Assembly (NCBI GenBank): GCA_934725015.1
Contig: CAKVAS010000002.1
Location: forward strand, 1-64,000
Origin: an uncultured Bacteroidales bacterium
Lineage (GTDB): Bacteria > Bacteroidota > Bacteroidia > Bacteroidales > UBA932
Length of the DNA stretch: 64,000 nucleotides
Direction of reading: 5' to 3'
Shown: one piece after another, positions 41,864 through 50,392 of the stretch
Layout: each line of letters begins with the position of its first letter
Numbering within the stretch: position 1 is the first letter of the stretch
Position numbers and translations under genes: made by a program
Notes under the pieces: model-generated
Told to the model about the DNA's origin: nothing
The model's input: only the letters and a program-made list of their open reading frames with translations
The model's database searches: none

Positions 41864-42775
41864 TTATTTCTTGAGGTTTTCGTCAAAGAGGCTCATCGCA
41901 GCGGCCTTGGTCTTCTCGGCGATGTCGATGTAGGGGCGCATGGCTTTGTAGTCGGAGTGTCCGGTCCATTTCATCACTACCTGAGGAGGGATGCCGCTGG
42001 CGAGGGCGAAGCAGATGAATGTCCTGCGCCCGGCGTGGGTGCCGATGAGTGCCCACTTGGGGTAGGTCTCCTCTACTTTCTGTCCGGCGCGGAAGAAGAC
42101 TTTCGTGATGGGTGTGTTGAACCCGCAGAGCTCACAGAGGTCTTTGAGGTAGTAGTTCATCTTCTGGTTCGTTATGACCGGCAGGGCGAGGCCATGTGGA
42201 TATTTCCCGTCGTCGTACTTGTCGAGGATGGCCTTGGCGAAGCTGTTGAGGTCTATCGGAAGGCGGTCGTTGGTCTTCTGGGTGGTGATGTAGAGGCAGT
42301 CGCCCACTACGTCGCTGCGCTTGACCTTCGCCATGTCCGAATATCTGAGCGATGTGAACGCGCAGAAGCAGAAGAGGTCGCGGGTCTTTGCCAACGCGCC
42401 CGCTTCCTGGACGGTCTTCTCATATTCATTGCCGTTCATATCCTTCAGCGTCACTTTCGTGCCGTTTGCGGGAATCTCGTAGTTGTAGAGTCGGAGGAGT
42501 TCCTCCTTTGTGAGGAATATGACGGGCTTTTCGAGGATCTTGAACTTGGGGCGGTATCTGTTTATCTGCTCCTGCTTGCAGTAGCCCTTGCGGATGGTCC
42601 AGTTCAGGAACCATTTGAGGTTGTTGAACTGCTTCTGGACGGTCTTCTCCTCAAGGTTCTGCCTGACGCGGAGGAAGCGGACGAACTTGTTTATGCCCTC
42701 CTCGTCGAAGTCCTCGTAGCAAATGTGGCGGTTGAAGGCTTCGAGGTGGTGGCGGAAGGTCTTCCAGCACTGCAT
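41864..42775 (-). CDS. Tyrosine recombinase (integrase) of the island; 5' end apparently cut at the att site
   Basis: The protein from ATG 42775 is 303 aa. It has part of a SAM-like core-binding domain (about 1-110) and a full catalytic domain with R in FTSLRYSDM, the HxxR box GTHAGRRTF, GHSDYKAMRPY and the nucleophile Tyr in PYIDIAEK. The reading frame stays open upstream to 43027, through coherent integrase-like sequence (QAYFYDYEGKIDGQPTLNEL, then VPADTLFTHFDQFIKEESVS). It crosses attR and contains no ATG, GTG or TTG before the TGA at 43028-43030. The N-terminal arm-binding domain usual in this family is therefore absent. Either the gene is 5'-truncated or it starts on the other side of att in the circular form. 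Confidence 0.85.
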   Translation of the reverse strand: MQCWKTFRHHLEAFNRHICYEDFDEEGINKFVRFLRVRQNLEEKTVQKQFNNLKWFLNWTIRKGYCKQEQINRYRPKFKILEKPVIFLTKEELLRLYNYEIPANGTKVTLKDMNGNEYEKTVQEAGALAKTRDLFCFCAFTSLRYSDMAKVKRSDVVGDCLYITTQKTNDRLPIDLNSFAKAILDKYDDGKYPHGLALPVITNQKMNYYLKDLCELCGFNTPITKVFFRAGQKVEETYPKWALIGTHAGRRTFICFALASGIPPQVVMKWTGHSDYKAMRPYIDIAEKTKAAAMSLFDENLKK

Positions 42776-43008
42776 CGTGGCGTAGGCCCACTGGTTGGAG
42801 ACGCTCTCTTCCTTTATGAATTGGTCGAAGTGTGTAAAAAGCGTGTCGGCAGGGACTGATGCCTTGGCTTCCTGCTCCTTCTTGCCGGAGGCGATCTCAT
42901 ATTGCTCGCGAAGCTCATTCAGTGTCGGCTGTCCGTCAATCTTCCCCTCGTAGTCATAGAAGTAGGCCTGTATTTTTGAGATAAGGTGTTTATCCTTGTT
43001 GATGAGAC

Positions 43009-43023
43009 TCCGCCCATCTCCAC
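43009..43023 (+). repeat. attR: right 15-bp direct repeat
   Basis: TCCGCCCATCTCCAC is identical to 12877-12891 at the tmRNA 3' end. Matching stops on both sides (C versus G before, T versus A after). It marks the right end of the island. Confidence 0.88.
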
Positions 43024-43027
43024 TAAG

Positions 43028-43666
43028 TCAGAAGATTATCTGATGGCGGAAGGTTTCGGTTTCGAGGAAATCGCCGACCAGAAGGCAGTCTTGCCCGGTG
43101 TCGCCGGACGGTCTTTCCACGAGCGGAAGCGGCTCCTGAAGTTCGATGGCTATGATGTCGCCGATTCGCAGCGAGACAAGTTCCGAGGCTTCCGCAATTG
43201 CGTTCTCTATCATCTCCGCGCTTCCTTCTTCCGTGCTGAACAGCACCGTCCCGTTTTTCCGGAGCGTGAATTCCTTTTCATCGTTTTCAAGCACCACCGG
43301 GTTGTAAAGGGGGAAGGGGAGGATTGAACTGTGGTCGAGGCAGGACGACCAGTGCCGCCCGTCAGCTTTTGCCGTGCCGGCTTCAAATGTGCTTTCTGCG
43401 GAATCATCAACGACAGAGACATCAACGGCAGTTCCGACCGGGAGACCGCCGTAGAGCAGCACTCCGAAATTGAAGCCGTCGTAGTAGCGTGAGGCGAACT
43501 TGTAGCCGACGCATTTGCCGGCCTTGCTCACTCGGACAAAGAGAACAGGCGTGTATTTGTAGGCGCTCACTGCGGGAGCCGCATATATGTCCTTGTTCTC
43601 ACGCTCCCAAGTTGTGTCCGGCCTGCAGGTGCAGGTTCCGTCCAGATGTTTCACAACGATGTTCAT
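43028..43666 (-). CDS. Conserved hypothetical, possibly fumarylacetoacetate-hydrolase-like
   Basis: This is a 212-aa protein. Features that recall the FAH fold are KYTPVLFVRVSK, a central DHSSILPFPLYNP segment, and near the end NGTVLFSTEEG with ASELVSLRIGDIIAIEL, which resembles the S-L-x-x-GD-I motif of that family. The usual EVE metal ligands are not evident, so it may be a non-catalytic or divergent member. It is chromosomal: it faces ssrA across the island insertion point and would lie directly behind ssrA in an island-free genome. Its stop codon (43028-43030) is 5 bases from attR. Confidence 0.6.
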   Translation of the reverse strand: MNIVVKHLDGTCTCRPDTTWERENKDIYAAPAVSAYKYTPVLFVRVSKAGKCVGYKFASRYYDGFNFGVLLYGGLPVGTAVDVSVVDDSAESTFEAGTAKADGRHWSSCLDHSSILPFPLYNPVVLENDEKEFTLRKNGTVLFSTEEGSAEMIENAIAEASELVSLRIGDIIAIELQEPLPLVERPSGDTGQDCLLVGDFLETETFRHQIIF

Positions 43667-43837
43667 TTTTGTTCAGTTTTTTCAAATTCTCCCAAAGTTT
43701 GCATCAGCGATTTTTCTCAGCGATTTGCATCGGCAATTTGTGTGTCAATAACCAATCTCAAAAAGCAATGACAACAAAGGGGATGAAGAAAAAGATGAGA
43801 TGCAACGAAGCAGATCGCTTTTTCTTCGCCCCGCCCG

Positions 43838-44761
43838 TCAGAATAACCTTCCGCTGCCAAACCGTTCCTTCAGCGCCGCTGCCGCATCCGCAGTCTCGCT
43901 CTCGCTGAGCGGCTTGCGCATGGCCTCGCGCCTCTCAGCCTCGAACCGCTCCTTCAGCTTCGCGAACTGATGCTTCGTGTCGAGCATGAAGTCGCCCCTG
44001 TCAATCCAGCTGAAATAGGACGGGTCGTTCTCATAGACCCATTTCGCCGACTTCCCCTTATATTTCCCGAAGTTCACCTCCGGTTCTCCCTTGTCGCTGA
44101 GAATCAGACGGCCGGCGAAATCGACGTACCTTGTCTTGACGAATCCTGACAGCGCGTTCAGGTCGTTCTTCAGCACAGGATAGCCCTTGTCCGGATCTAC
44201 CGTCGAATATCTGTCAAGCTGAGCCTCCACGACCTCGACCGTCGCGAGCACGTCAGCCTCCGCCGCGTGCGCGTTCTCGAAGTCGCAGCCGCAGTAGAAG
44301 CGGTGGGCCGCCTTGAGGTTGCGCGGCTCGTAGGCGAAATAAATCAGCTGCGCGTCAATCATCTTCTTCGCGTGCAGGTCTATGTCGAGAGCCTTGTGCC
44401 TGTAGGTCCGCGTGCGCTCGATTTCCTCGGCAAGCATCGGGAGGTCGAACTTCTGCGAGTTGTATCCTCCGAGTTCCGAGTCCTTCATCCACTCGACGAC
44501 CTCATCCACGATTTCCCAGAACTTAGGCTCGTCCTTCAGTTCCTCGTCAGTGATTCCGTGCACCGCCCTCGCGCTCGGATCTATTGGCCTCTGGCAGTTG
44601 TTCACATAGTCCCAGGGACAGACCCTCCAGGTCTTGACCCTCCTTTCCCCGTCCGGGAAAACTTTGACGAAACAGAGCTCGATTATCGAGTCCGAAGGTA
44701 TATTCAGTCCGGTGCTCTCAATGTCAAAGAAAACCACCGGCTTCTCCAAATTTAATTTCAT
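43838..44761 (-). CDS. DnaQ-family 3'-5' exonuclease with DUF3820-like tail
   Basis: The 307-aa protein has a DEDDh exonuclease domain (residues 1-185): FFDIESTGL with the first two acidic ligands, VHGITDEEL, GYNSQKFDLPML with the third, and the catalytic His and Asp in NAHAAEADVLAT. A second small domain (about 225-275; VNFGKYKGKSAKWVYENDPS) resembles DUF3820 and often follows such exonucleases in Bacteroidetes. Roles include proofreading-like or repair trimming of DNA. It is separated from dnaN by two tandem palindromic repeats. Confidence 0.88.
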   Translation of the reverse strand: MKLNLEKPVVFFDIESTGLNIPSDSIIELCFVKVFPDGERRVKTWRVCPWDYVNNCQRPIDPSARAVHGITDEELKDEPKFWEIVDEVVEWMKDSELGGYNSQKFDLPMLAEEIERTRTYRHKALDIDLHAKKMIDAQLIYFAYEPRNLKAAHRFYCGCDFENAHAAEADVLATVEVVEAQLDRYSTVDPDKGYPVLKNDLNALSGFVKTRYVDFAGRLILSDKGEPEVNFGKYKGKSAKWVYENDPSYFSWIDRGDFMLDTKHQFAKLKERFEAERREAMRKPLSESETADAAAALKERFGSGRLF

Positions 44762-44813
44762 TTATACAAAATTATAGAAGTCCAACGCCCCTGTATTTGC
44801 AGTTTGTCGCGAA

Positions 44814-44932
44814 ATTTCATAAAATGGTCAGATGCAAGGCGGACAAGAAAATCAAACCGGAGCAACCTTGTGGTTGTGAGGATTTGATTTTTCGAAGTCC
44901 AACGCCGTCAGGTCAGTGTTTGCATCTTGGCA
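44814..44932 (+). repeat. Dispersed palindromic repeat, copy B
   Basis: The opening TTTCATAAAATGGTCAGATG and the core AACCGGAGCAACC, loop, GGTTGTGAGGATT are repeated almost unchanged in copy C, which starts 122 bases later. A fragment with CAACGCCCC at about 44782 hints at an older third unit. It lies between dnaN and the exonuclease gene. Confidence 0.8.
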
Positions 44933-45055
44933 CCTGATTTCATAAAATGGTCAGATGCAAGGCGGACGAGAAATTTAAACCGGAGCAACCTTATGGTTGT
45001 GAGGATTCAAATTATCGAAGTCCAACGCCGCAGATGACCGTTTTATGGAATCAGG
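44933..45055 (+). repeat. Dispersed palindromic repeat, copy C, enclosing the dnaN stop codon
   Basis: CCTGATTTCATAAAATGGTCA (44933-44953, one base over the usual arm) pairs with TGACCGTTTTATGGAATCAGG (45035-45055), 19 of 21 positions with two G-U-type exceptions, around the shared GCAACC/GGTTGT core. The outer arm reaches into the dnaN stop codon, so the dnaN message would end in a long hairpin. Confidence 0.8.
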
Positions 45056-46172
45056 AAATCATTATAGGCATGATTATGCCGCACAATTTTTCTCTCTCAG
45101 GCTCATTCTCGCCAGGCTGGATGAGCGCCGCCCTCTTGTCGTCGAGGAACTTCATCTCAATCTCGCCGCAACTGAAATTCGAGAGAATCTCAATCATGAA
45201 CGGCGACTTGAACCCGATTGTGAGAGGCGCGCCCTCGTAGCTGCACGCAATCTTCTCGTGCGCCGCAATCGAGAACCCGAGGTCCTGCGCCGACACCTCA
45301 ATCGCGCCCTCAGTCATGTCGAACTTCACGTGATTCGATGCCCTGTTCGCGCACACGGACACGCGCCTGATGGTGTTGAGGAACTGAACCCTGTCAATCT
45401 TGAGCACATTGGAGTTGTTCTGCGGGATGACTTCGCGGTACTTAGGGTACTTGCCCACGATGAGGCGGCAGATTACGATTGTCTGCCCGAACTTGAATTC
45501 CGCGTTCTTCGCGTCAAAGGAGATTTCGACGTCCTCGATGTCCTTGCCGATTGTGGTCTTGAGGATTGCCGCCGGCTTCTTGTGGAGGATGAACGACGCC
45601 TTCTCGGATGCCTGCACTCCCTTTGCCGTGTAGCAGATGAGCTTGTGTGCGTCAGAAGCCACGAGCGTCGTGGATTCCGTGTCGATGTCGAAGAATATGC
45701 CGTTCATCGCCGGGCGGATTTCGTCGTCCGCGGTGGCGTAAATCGTGCTTGTAATGCCCTCCACGAGCGCCGCCGCCGGAAATGTCAGCTTTACTGCGGT
45801 CTCGTCGGTCCCGGTAATCTGCGGGTAGTCGTCGGCAGGCCTGTAGGGGAGCGTGGATGCTCCGCTTGACCAGCTGCACTCGAACGCGCTGTCACTGACC
45901 GTCCTGAGTGTCAGCGGCTGGTCGGGAAGTTCCTTGAGCAGGTCCATGATGTGCTTCGCCGGAACCGTCATGCGTCCAGTCTCGACGATGCTTTCCGGCT
46001 CAACTTCCGTCCTAAGGGTGAGTTCCGAGTCGGACGCCGTGATTCGCAGCCCCGTCTGATCCAGTTCGAAAAGGAAATCTTCGAGGATTGGGAGAGCCGA
46101 TTTCGCCGGAATGGCCTTTGAGACAGCCATGACTGCCTTCTGAAGGTCAGAGCTTGATATGATGAAATTCAT
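45051..46172 (-). CDS. dnaN: DNA polymerase III beta subunit (sliding clamp)
   Basis: The beta clamp encircles DNA and tethers the replicative polymerase and other enzymes. The 373-aa length is standard. It has three repeated domains; segments such as MNFIISSSDLQKAVMAVSKA, LPILEDFLFELDQTG, LPYRPADDYPQI, ASDAHKLICY and the C-terminal LCGIIMPIMIS match bacterial beta clamps. A good -7 box (TATATTTG on the minus strand, 46254-46261) lies about 80 bases upstream. It is not linked to dnaA or recF here. Confidence 0.96.
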   Translation of the reverse strand: MNFIISSSDLQKAVMAVSKAIPAKSALPILEDFLFELDQTGLRITASDSELTLRTEVEPESIVETGRMTVPAKHIMDLLKELPDQPLTLRTVSDSAFECSWSSGASTLPYRPADDYPQITGTDETAVKLTFPAAALVEGITSTIYATADDEIRPAMNGIFFDIDTESTTLVASDAHKLICYTAKGVQASEKASFILHKKPAAILKTTIGKDIEDVEISFDAKNAEFKFGQTIVICRLIVGKYPKYREVIPQNNSNVLKIDRVQFLNTIRRVSVCANRASNHVKFDMTEGAIEVSAQDLGFSIAAHEKIACSYEGAPLTIGFKSPFMIEILSNFSCGEIEMKFLDDKRAALIQPGENEPEREKLCGIIMPIMIS

Positions 46173-46253
46173 GTCGTAAAAATTTAATTATCAGTTTTAC
46201 CGTATATGCCGTCGTCATGCCGGGGAAACGCAGGTGCGGGCACATATAACTCA

Positions 46254-46261
46254 CAAATATA
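46254..46261 (-). promoter_or_regulatory. -7 box upstream of dnaN
   Basis: The minus strand reads TATATTTG, matching TAnnTTTG. The 253-base gap to degP otherwise shows no second clear promoter. Confidence 0.6.
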
Positions 46262-46425
46262 GCCAAAAAACTTCATAAACATCGTTTTCTTCCGATAAAA
46301 TCAAATAATTTCGTCAAAATGTCCCCCGCTTTGTACGATTCTTGTAGAACCGTTCCGCGCGTTCCGAAAACTGGGAGCGCGTGCCGGACTTTGTCTGAAA
46401 AAAGAAAAAAATAAATAACAGGTTT

Positions 46426-47553
46426 ATGAAAAAAGGAATATTGTATGCCGTGATGTCTGCCCTGTGCGGGGCTGCCGCGGCCTTTGTCGTCGTCAAGTGC
46501 AGCGGGAATTCGTCTGAACCGGAGCCTCAGCCTGCCGTGGCGGAATCGGACGTCAGGTTCAGGACTGTCGATTTGTCAAATGACAACTGGCCGGACTTCA
46601 CCTTCGCGGCCGAGACCTGCGTCGATGCCGTCGTGTATGTGCGGGTGACGGCCACCCAGCAGGTCGTGAGCAGCGCAGGCCCGCTCTTCCGCTTCTTCTT
46701 CGGATATGAGGGCATCCCTCACTCCCGCGAGGTCCAGGGCAGCGGCTCCGGAGTCATCATCCGCGAGGACGGCTACATTGTGACGAACAACCACGTGATT
46801 GCAGGCGCAAAGTCGATTGAGGTCACGCTGAACAACAACCACACCTACCCTGCGACCCTCGTCGGAACCGACCCGGCTACCGACGTCGCCCTCATCAAGA
46901 TTGAGGAGCACGGACTTCCGGTCGTGCCGCTTGCGGACTCGGACAAGCTCCGCCTCGGCGAGTGGGTGATTGCAATCGGAAGCCCGTATGACCTCCGCTC
47001 GACCATAACGGCGGGTATCGTCAGCGCCAAGGGACGCACGATGCCGAACTACTCGGGCGAGTTCAAGATTGAGTCGTTCATCCAGACGGATGCGGCCGTG
47101 AATCCGGGCAACAGTGGCGGAGCGCTCGTGAACAAGGAAGGGCAGCTCGTCGGAGTCAACACCGCAATCATCTCGCAGACAGGTTCTTATGCCGGCTATT
47201 CTTTCGCGGTTCCGTCAAACATCGTCAAGCGCATCACCGACGACCTTATGAGCTACGGCACGGTTCACCGCGCGATGCTCGGAATCTCGATGGCTTCTGT
47301 GAATGAAGAAATTGCAAGAAATTTGAAACTTTCATCAGTAAATGGCGTATATATAACTGATATAGTGAAAGGCAGCGCGGCGGATGCCGCCGGCCTCAGA
47401 CCGGGTGACGTGCTTGTGGAGATTGGGAACGTGAAGATTTCCGGCTCGGCGTCGGTTCAGGAAGCCGTGAACAGCTTCCACCCGGGAGAGAAGACTTCCG
47501 TGAAGGTTGTCCGCGACGGTTCTGAAATGTCTTTCGAAGTGGAGTTTAAATAA
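46426..47553 (+). CDS. degP: DegP/HtrA-type periplasmic serine protease
   Basis: HtrA proteases degrade misfolded envelope proteins. The 375-aa protein has an N-terminal membrane or signal segment (GILYAVMSALCGAAAAFVVV). The trypsin-like domain has a complete triad: His in VTNNHVIAGA, Asp in DPATDVALIKIE and Ser in NPGNSGGALVNKEG. One PDZ domain follows (about 285-375; ITDIVKGSAADAAGLRPGDV). E. coli DegP has two PDZ domains, so this is a DegS-like layout. The hydrophobic start may stay as an anchor. rpoD begins 9 bases later, suggesting shared transcription. Confidence 0.92.
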   Translation: MKKGILYAVMSALCGAAAAFVVVKCSGNSSEPEPQPAVAESDVRFRTVDLSNDNWPDFTFAAETCVDAVVYVRVTATQQVVSSAGPLFRFFFGYEGIPHSREVQGSGSGVIIREDGYIVTNNHVIAGAKSIEVTLNNNHTYPATLVGTDPATDVALIKIEEHGLPVVPLADSDKLRLGEWVIAIGSPYDLRSTITAGIVSAKGRTMPNYSGEFKIESFIQTDAAVNPGNSGGALVNKEGQLVGVNTAIISQTGSYAGYSFAVPSNIVKRITDDLMSYGTVHRAMLGISMASVNEEIARNLKLSSVNGVYITDIVKGSAADAAGLRPGDVLVEIGNVKISGSASVQEAVNSFHPGEKTSVKVVRDGSEMSFEVEFK

Positions 47554-47562
47554 TCGTAACAG

Positions 47563-48423
47563 ATGAGACAGCTAAAGATTACAAAATCAATTACTAACCG
47601 TGAGTCGGCCTCGCTCGACAAGTACCTCCAGGAAATCGGTAAGGAAGATTTGATTACAGTTGAGGAGGAGGTTGAACTTGCCCAGCGCATCAGGAAAGGC
47701 GACCAGGCTGCCCTTGAAAAACTTACGCGCGCGAACCTCAGGTTCGTTGTTTCAGTGGCGAAGCAGTATCAGAATCAGGGACTGAGTCTCCCGGACCTTA
47801 TCAACGAGGGCAACCTCGGGCTGATTAAGGCGGCCGAGAAATTCGACGAGACGAGGGGCTTCAAGTTCATTTCATACGCCGTATGGTGGATTCGCCAGTC
47901 GATTCTTCAGGCTCTCGCGGAGCAGTCGAGGATAGTGCGCCTTCCGCTCAATCAGGTGGGGTCGCTGAACAAGATTAACAAGGCCCTCCAGAAGTTCGAG
48001 CAGGAGAACGAGCGCCAGCCGTCAAACGAGGAGCTTGCCGAGATGATAGACGTTCCTAAGGACAAGATTGCCGACACCATGCGCGTTTCCGGCCGTCATG
48101 TCTCCGTGGATGCGCCTTTCGTCGAGGGTGAGGACAACAGCCTTCTGGACGTGCTCATAAACCCGGATTCGCCGAACGCGGACAGGGGACTGGTGAACGA
48201 GTCGCTCAACAAGGAAATCGAACGCGCCCTCTCGACGCTTGCACCGCGCGAGCGCGAAATCATCAAGTCGTTCTTCGGCATCGGCTGTCAGGAGATGACC
48301 CTTGAGGAAATCGGCGAGCGCTTCGGCCTCACGCGTGAGCGCGTGCGCCAGATTAAGGAAAAGGCCATCCGCAAGCTCAAGAACAACTCCAGGAGCAAGC
48401 TTCTGAAAGGCTATCTCGGATAA
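47563..48423 (+). CDS. rpoD: Primary RNA polymerase sigma factor (RpoD/SigA)
   Basis: The 286-aa sigma-70 factor recognises the Bacteroidetes TTTG/TAnnTTTG promoters seen across this window. Region 1.2 (SLDKYLQEIGKEDLITVEEE), region 2 (LPDLINEGNLGLIKAAEKFD, FISYAVWWIRQSI), region 3 and region 4 (GERFGLTRERVRQIKEKAIR) are all present. Region 1.1 is missing and the protein is short, as is normal for the phylum. It starts MRQLKITKSITNRESASLDK and follows degP by 9 bases. Confidence 0.97.
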   Translation: MRQLKITKSITNRESASLDKYLQEIGKEDLITVEEEVELAQRIRKGDQAALEKLTRANLRFVVSVAKQYQNQGLSLPDLINEGNLGLIKAAEKFDETRGFKFISYAVWWIRQSILQALAEQSRIVRLPLNQVGSLNKINKALQKFEQENERQPSNEELAEMIDVPKDKIADTMRVSGRHVSVDAPFVEGEDNSLLDVLINPDSPNADRGLVNESLNKEIERALSTLAPREREIIKSFFGIGCQEMTLEEIGERFGLTRERVRQIKEKAIRKLKNNSRSKLLKGYLG

Positions 48424-48516
48424 TTTAGAATTTTTCTCACTTCGTTCGTGTACCGGCGGATGTGTGCCGGCCGGATGGGGTGAATTTGTTTTGTTCAACG
48501 AAAAAGTGCATAAAGA

Positions 48517-50307
48517 ATGATATTGACACCGGAAAAGCTTATCGCCGGCAGCGCCGCCGAGGCTGTAAGGCAGTTGTGGGGTGCGGAAGTCGAGGCTTCG
48601 CTCCTTCAGGTACAGATTACGAGGAAGGAGTTTGTGGGCGACTACACGCTGGTCGTGTTTCCCCTCCTGAAGATGTCGCACCTCGCCCCCGAGGCGACCG
48701 GCAACGCGATAGGGCAGTGGATGGTCGAGAATGTTCCTGAAGTCGGCGGATTCAATACGGTAAAGGGCTTCCTTAACGTGTCGCTTTCAAATTTCTATTG
48801 GAACGAGGTGTTCGCGGAAGCGTTTGCGACGGCTGATTTCGGCCGGCTCCCTGCCACGGGAAAGACCATAATGGTCGAGTTTTCCTCGCCTAACACCAAC
48901 AAGCCGCTTCACCTCGGTCATGTCCGCAACAACCTCCTCGGCTGGTCGGTTTCCCGCCTTCTGGAGGCCAACGGGCACAAGGTGCTGAAGGTCAACCTTG
49001 TGAATGACAGGGGAATCCACATCTGCAAATCCATGCTCGCATGGCTCAAGACCGCGAACGGCGAGACTCCGGAGACTTCCGGAAAGAAGGGCGACCACCT
49101 CGTCGGCGACTGCTATGTGGCCTTCAACGACATCTACAAGAAGGAAGTGGAGGAACTTGTCGCCGGTGGAATGTCAAAGGAAGAGGCCGAGAAGAACGCC
49201 CCGAGCCTTAAGGAGGCGCAGGAGATGCTGCTCAAGTGGGAGCAGGGCGATCCGGGGGTGCGTGCCCTGTGGGAGAAGATGAACTCCTGGGTCTATCGGG
49301 GCTTCGACAAGACCTATTCGGATCTCGGAATATCCTTTGACAGAATATATTACGAATCACAGACCTATCTGCTCGGCAAGGCTCTGGTGCAGAAGGGACT
49401 GGATATGGGAATATTCGAGCGTCACGATGACGGTTCCGTGTGGTGCGATCTCACCGCAGACGGTCTTGACAAGAAGCTTCTTCTCCGCAGCGACGGGACT
49501 TCCGTGTATATGACTCAGGATCTCGGCACCGCAGAGCGCCGTTTCGAGGAATACAGTCTCGACGAACTGATTTATGTCGTCGGCAACGAGCAGAACTACC
49601 ATTTCCAGGTTCTGAAGCTCATACTCAAGAAGCTCGGCTTTGACTGGTCCGACAGCATCTATCATCTTTCATACGGAATGGTGGAACTGCCTGAGGGCAA
49701 GATGAAGTCCCGCGAGGGAACTGTGGTTGATGCCGACGACCTTCTTGAGAAGATGTACAACACAGCCAAGGAGACCTCTCTGGAACTCGGCAAGCTTGAC
49801 GACATGACGCCTCAGGAGCAGGACGAACTCTTCCGTATGCTTTCCCTCGGTGCCCTCAAGTACTTCATAATCAAGGTGGATCCCCGCAAGACCATGCTCT
49901 TCGACCCCAAGGAGAGCATCGACTTCAACGGCAACACGGGACCTTTCATCCAATACACCCATGCGAGAATCAAGTCCATTCTCCGCAAGGCCAAGGCTCA
50001 GGGCATCGACTGGACTTCCGCTCCCGAGAATGTTGAGCTGAACCCGAAGGAGGTTCGCATCGTGAAGATTCTCAACAACTTCCCGAACAAGATTGCGGAG
50101 GCCGGCGAGGCTCATTCTCCGGCAATCGTCGCGAACTACGCCTACGAGCTTGCCAAGGAGTTCAACCAGTACTATCACGACACTCCGATTCTGCGCGAGG
50201 AGAACGCCGCCGTCCTTGCCTTCCGCCTCCGCCTCATCGAACTGATAGCGCGGGTTCTCGTCAAGGCGATGGATATTCTTGGGATCAAGTTGCCTGAGAG
50301 AATGTAG
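48517..50307 (+). CDS. argS: Arginyl-tRNA synthetase
   Basis: It charges tRNA-Arg. The 596-aa class I synthetase has the N-terminal Add-1 tRNA-binding domain (1-105), the HIGH-like motif PLHLGHVRNN, the KMSKS-like KMKSREGT and the DALR anticodon-binding domain at the C-terminus (IVANYAYELAKEFNQYY). The 93 bases before it hold a fragment of the common intergenic repeat (TCTCACTTCGTTCG, about 48436). It is followed by a strong terminator and a structured element. Confidence 0.97.
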   Translation: MILTPEKLIAGSAAEAVRQLWGAEVEASLLQVQITRKEFVGDYTLVVFPLLKMSHLAPEATGNAIGQWMVENVPEVGGFNTVKGFLNVSLSNFYWNEVFAEAFATADFGRLPATGKTIMVEFSSPNTNKPLHLGHVRNNLLGWSVSRLLEANGHKVLKVNLVNDRGIHICKSMLAWLKTANGETPETSGKKGDHLVGDCYVAFNDIYKKEVEELVAGGMSKEEAEKNAPSLKEAQEMLLKWEQGDPGVRALWEKMNSWVYRGFDKTYSDLGISFDRIYYESQTYLLGKALVQKGLDMGIFERHDDGSVWCDLTADGLDKKLLLRSDGTSVYMTQDLGTAERRFEEYSLDELIYVVGNEQNYHFQVLKLILKKLGFDWSDSIYHLSYGMVELPEGKMKSREGTVVDADDLLEKMYNTAKETSLELGKLDDMTPQEQDELFRMLSLGALKYFIIKVDPRKTMLFDPKESIDFNGNTGPFIQYTHARIKSILRKAKAQGIDWTSAPENVELNPKEVRIVKILNNFPNKIAEAGEAHSPAIVANYAYELAKEFNQYYHDTPILREENAAVLAFRLRLIELIARVLVKAMDILGIKLPERM

Positions 50308-50343
50308 TCGGAAAAATAGGACGCAATTGCTGCGTTACATTAA

Positions 50344-50380
50344 GGGGCTGGCAAAAGATTTTCCTTGCCAGCCCTTATTG
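50344..50380 (+). terminator. Rho-independent terminator behind argS
   Basis: GGGGCTGGCAA (50344-50354) pairs with TTGCCAGCCC (50365-50374), extended by flanking A-T pairs, then TTATTGTTAT. A strong stem directly after the argS stop. Confidence 0.8.
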
Positions 50381-50392
50381 TTATGTGTTGGA

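Larger units (their letters stand above)
12877..43023. mobile_element. About 30.1-kb genomic island integrated in ssrA
   Basis: The island is bounded by the perfect 15-bp direct repeat at 12877-12891 and 43009-43023. The tyrosine recombinase lies at the right end, and 10-bp direct repeats TTACGAACAA (12924-12933 and 12936-12945) at the left end look like recombinase arm sites. Contents from left to right are: a phage-type lysis module with paralogous proteins (minus strand), a candidate large RNA, a 13-gene Ter/vWA/kinase operon (plus strand), and a primase/regulator/integrase module (minus strand). There are no capsid, terminase or conjugation genes and no recognisable relaxase. It is therefore an integrative island or satellite of unknown transfer route, not a complete prophage or ICE. 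The Ter operon is visibly more AT-rich than the chromosomal genes. Confidence 0.88.

Noticed and set aside
12877..43023. A complete prophage or a conjugative element.
   Set aside because: Despite lysis, primase and integrase genes there is no terminase, portal, capsid, tail, relaxase or conjugation gene.
44767..44774. -7-like box (TAATTTTG on the minus strand) at the start of the exonuclease gene.
   Set aside because: It would place the transcription start at or inside the start codon with no -33 element; a chance match in AT-rich sequence is more likely.
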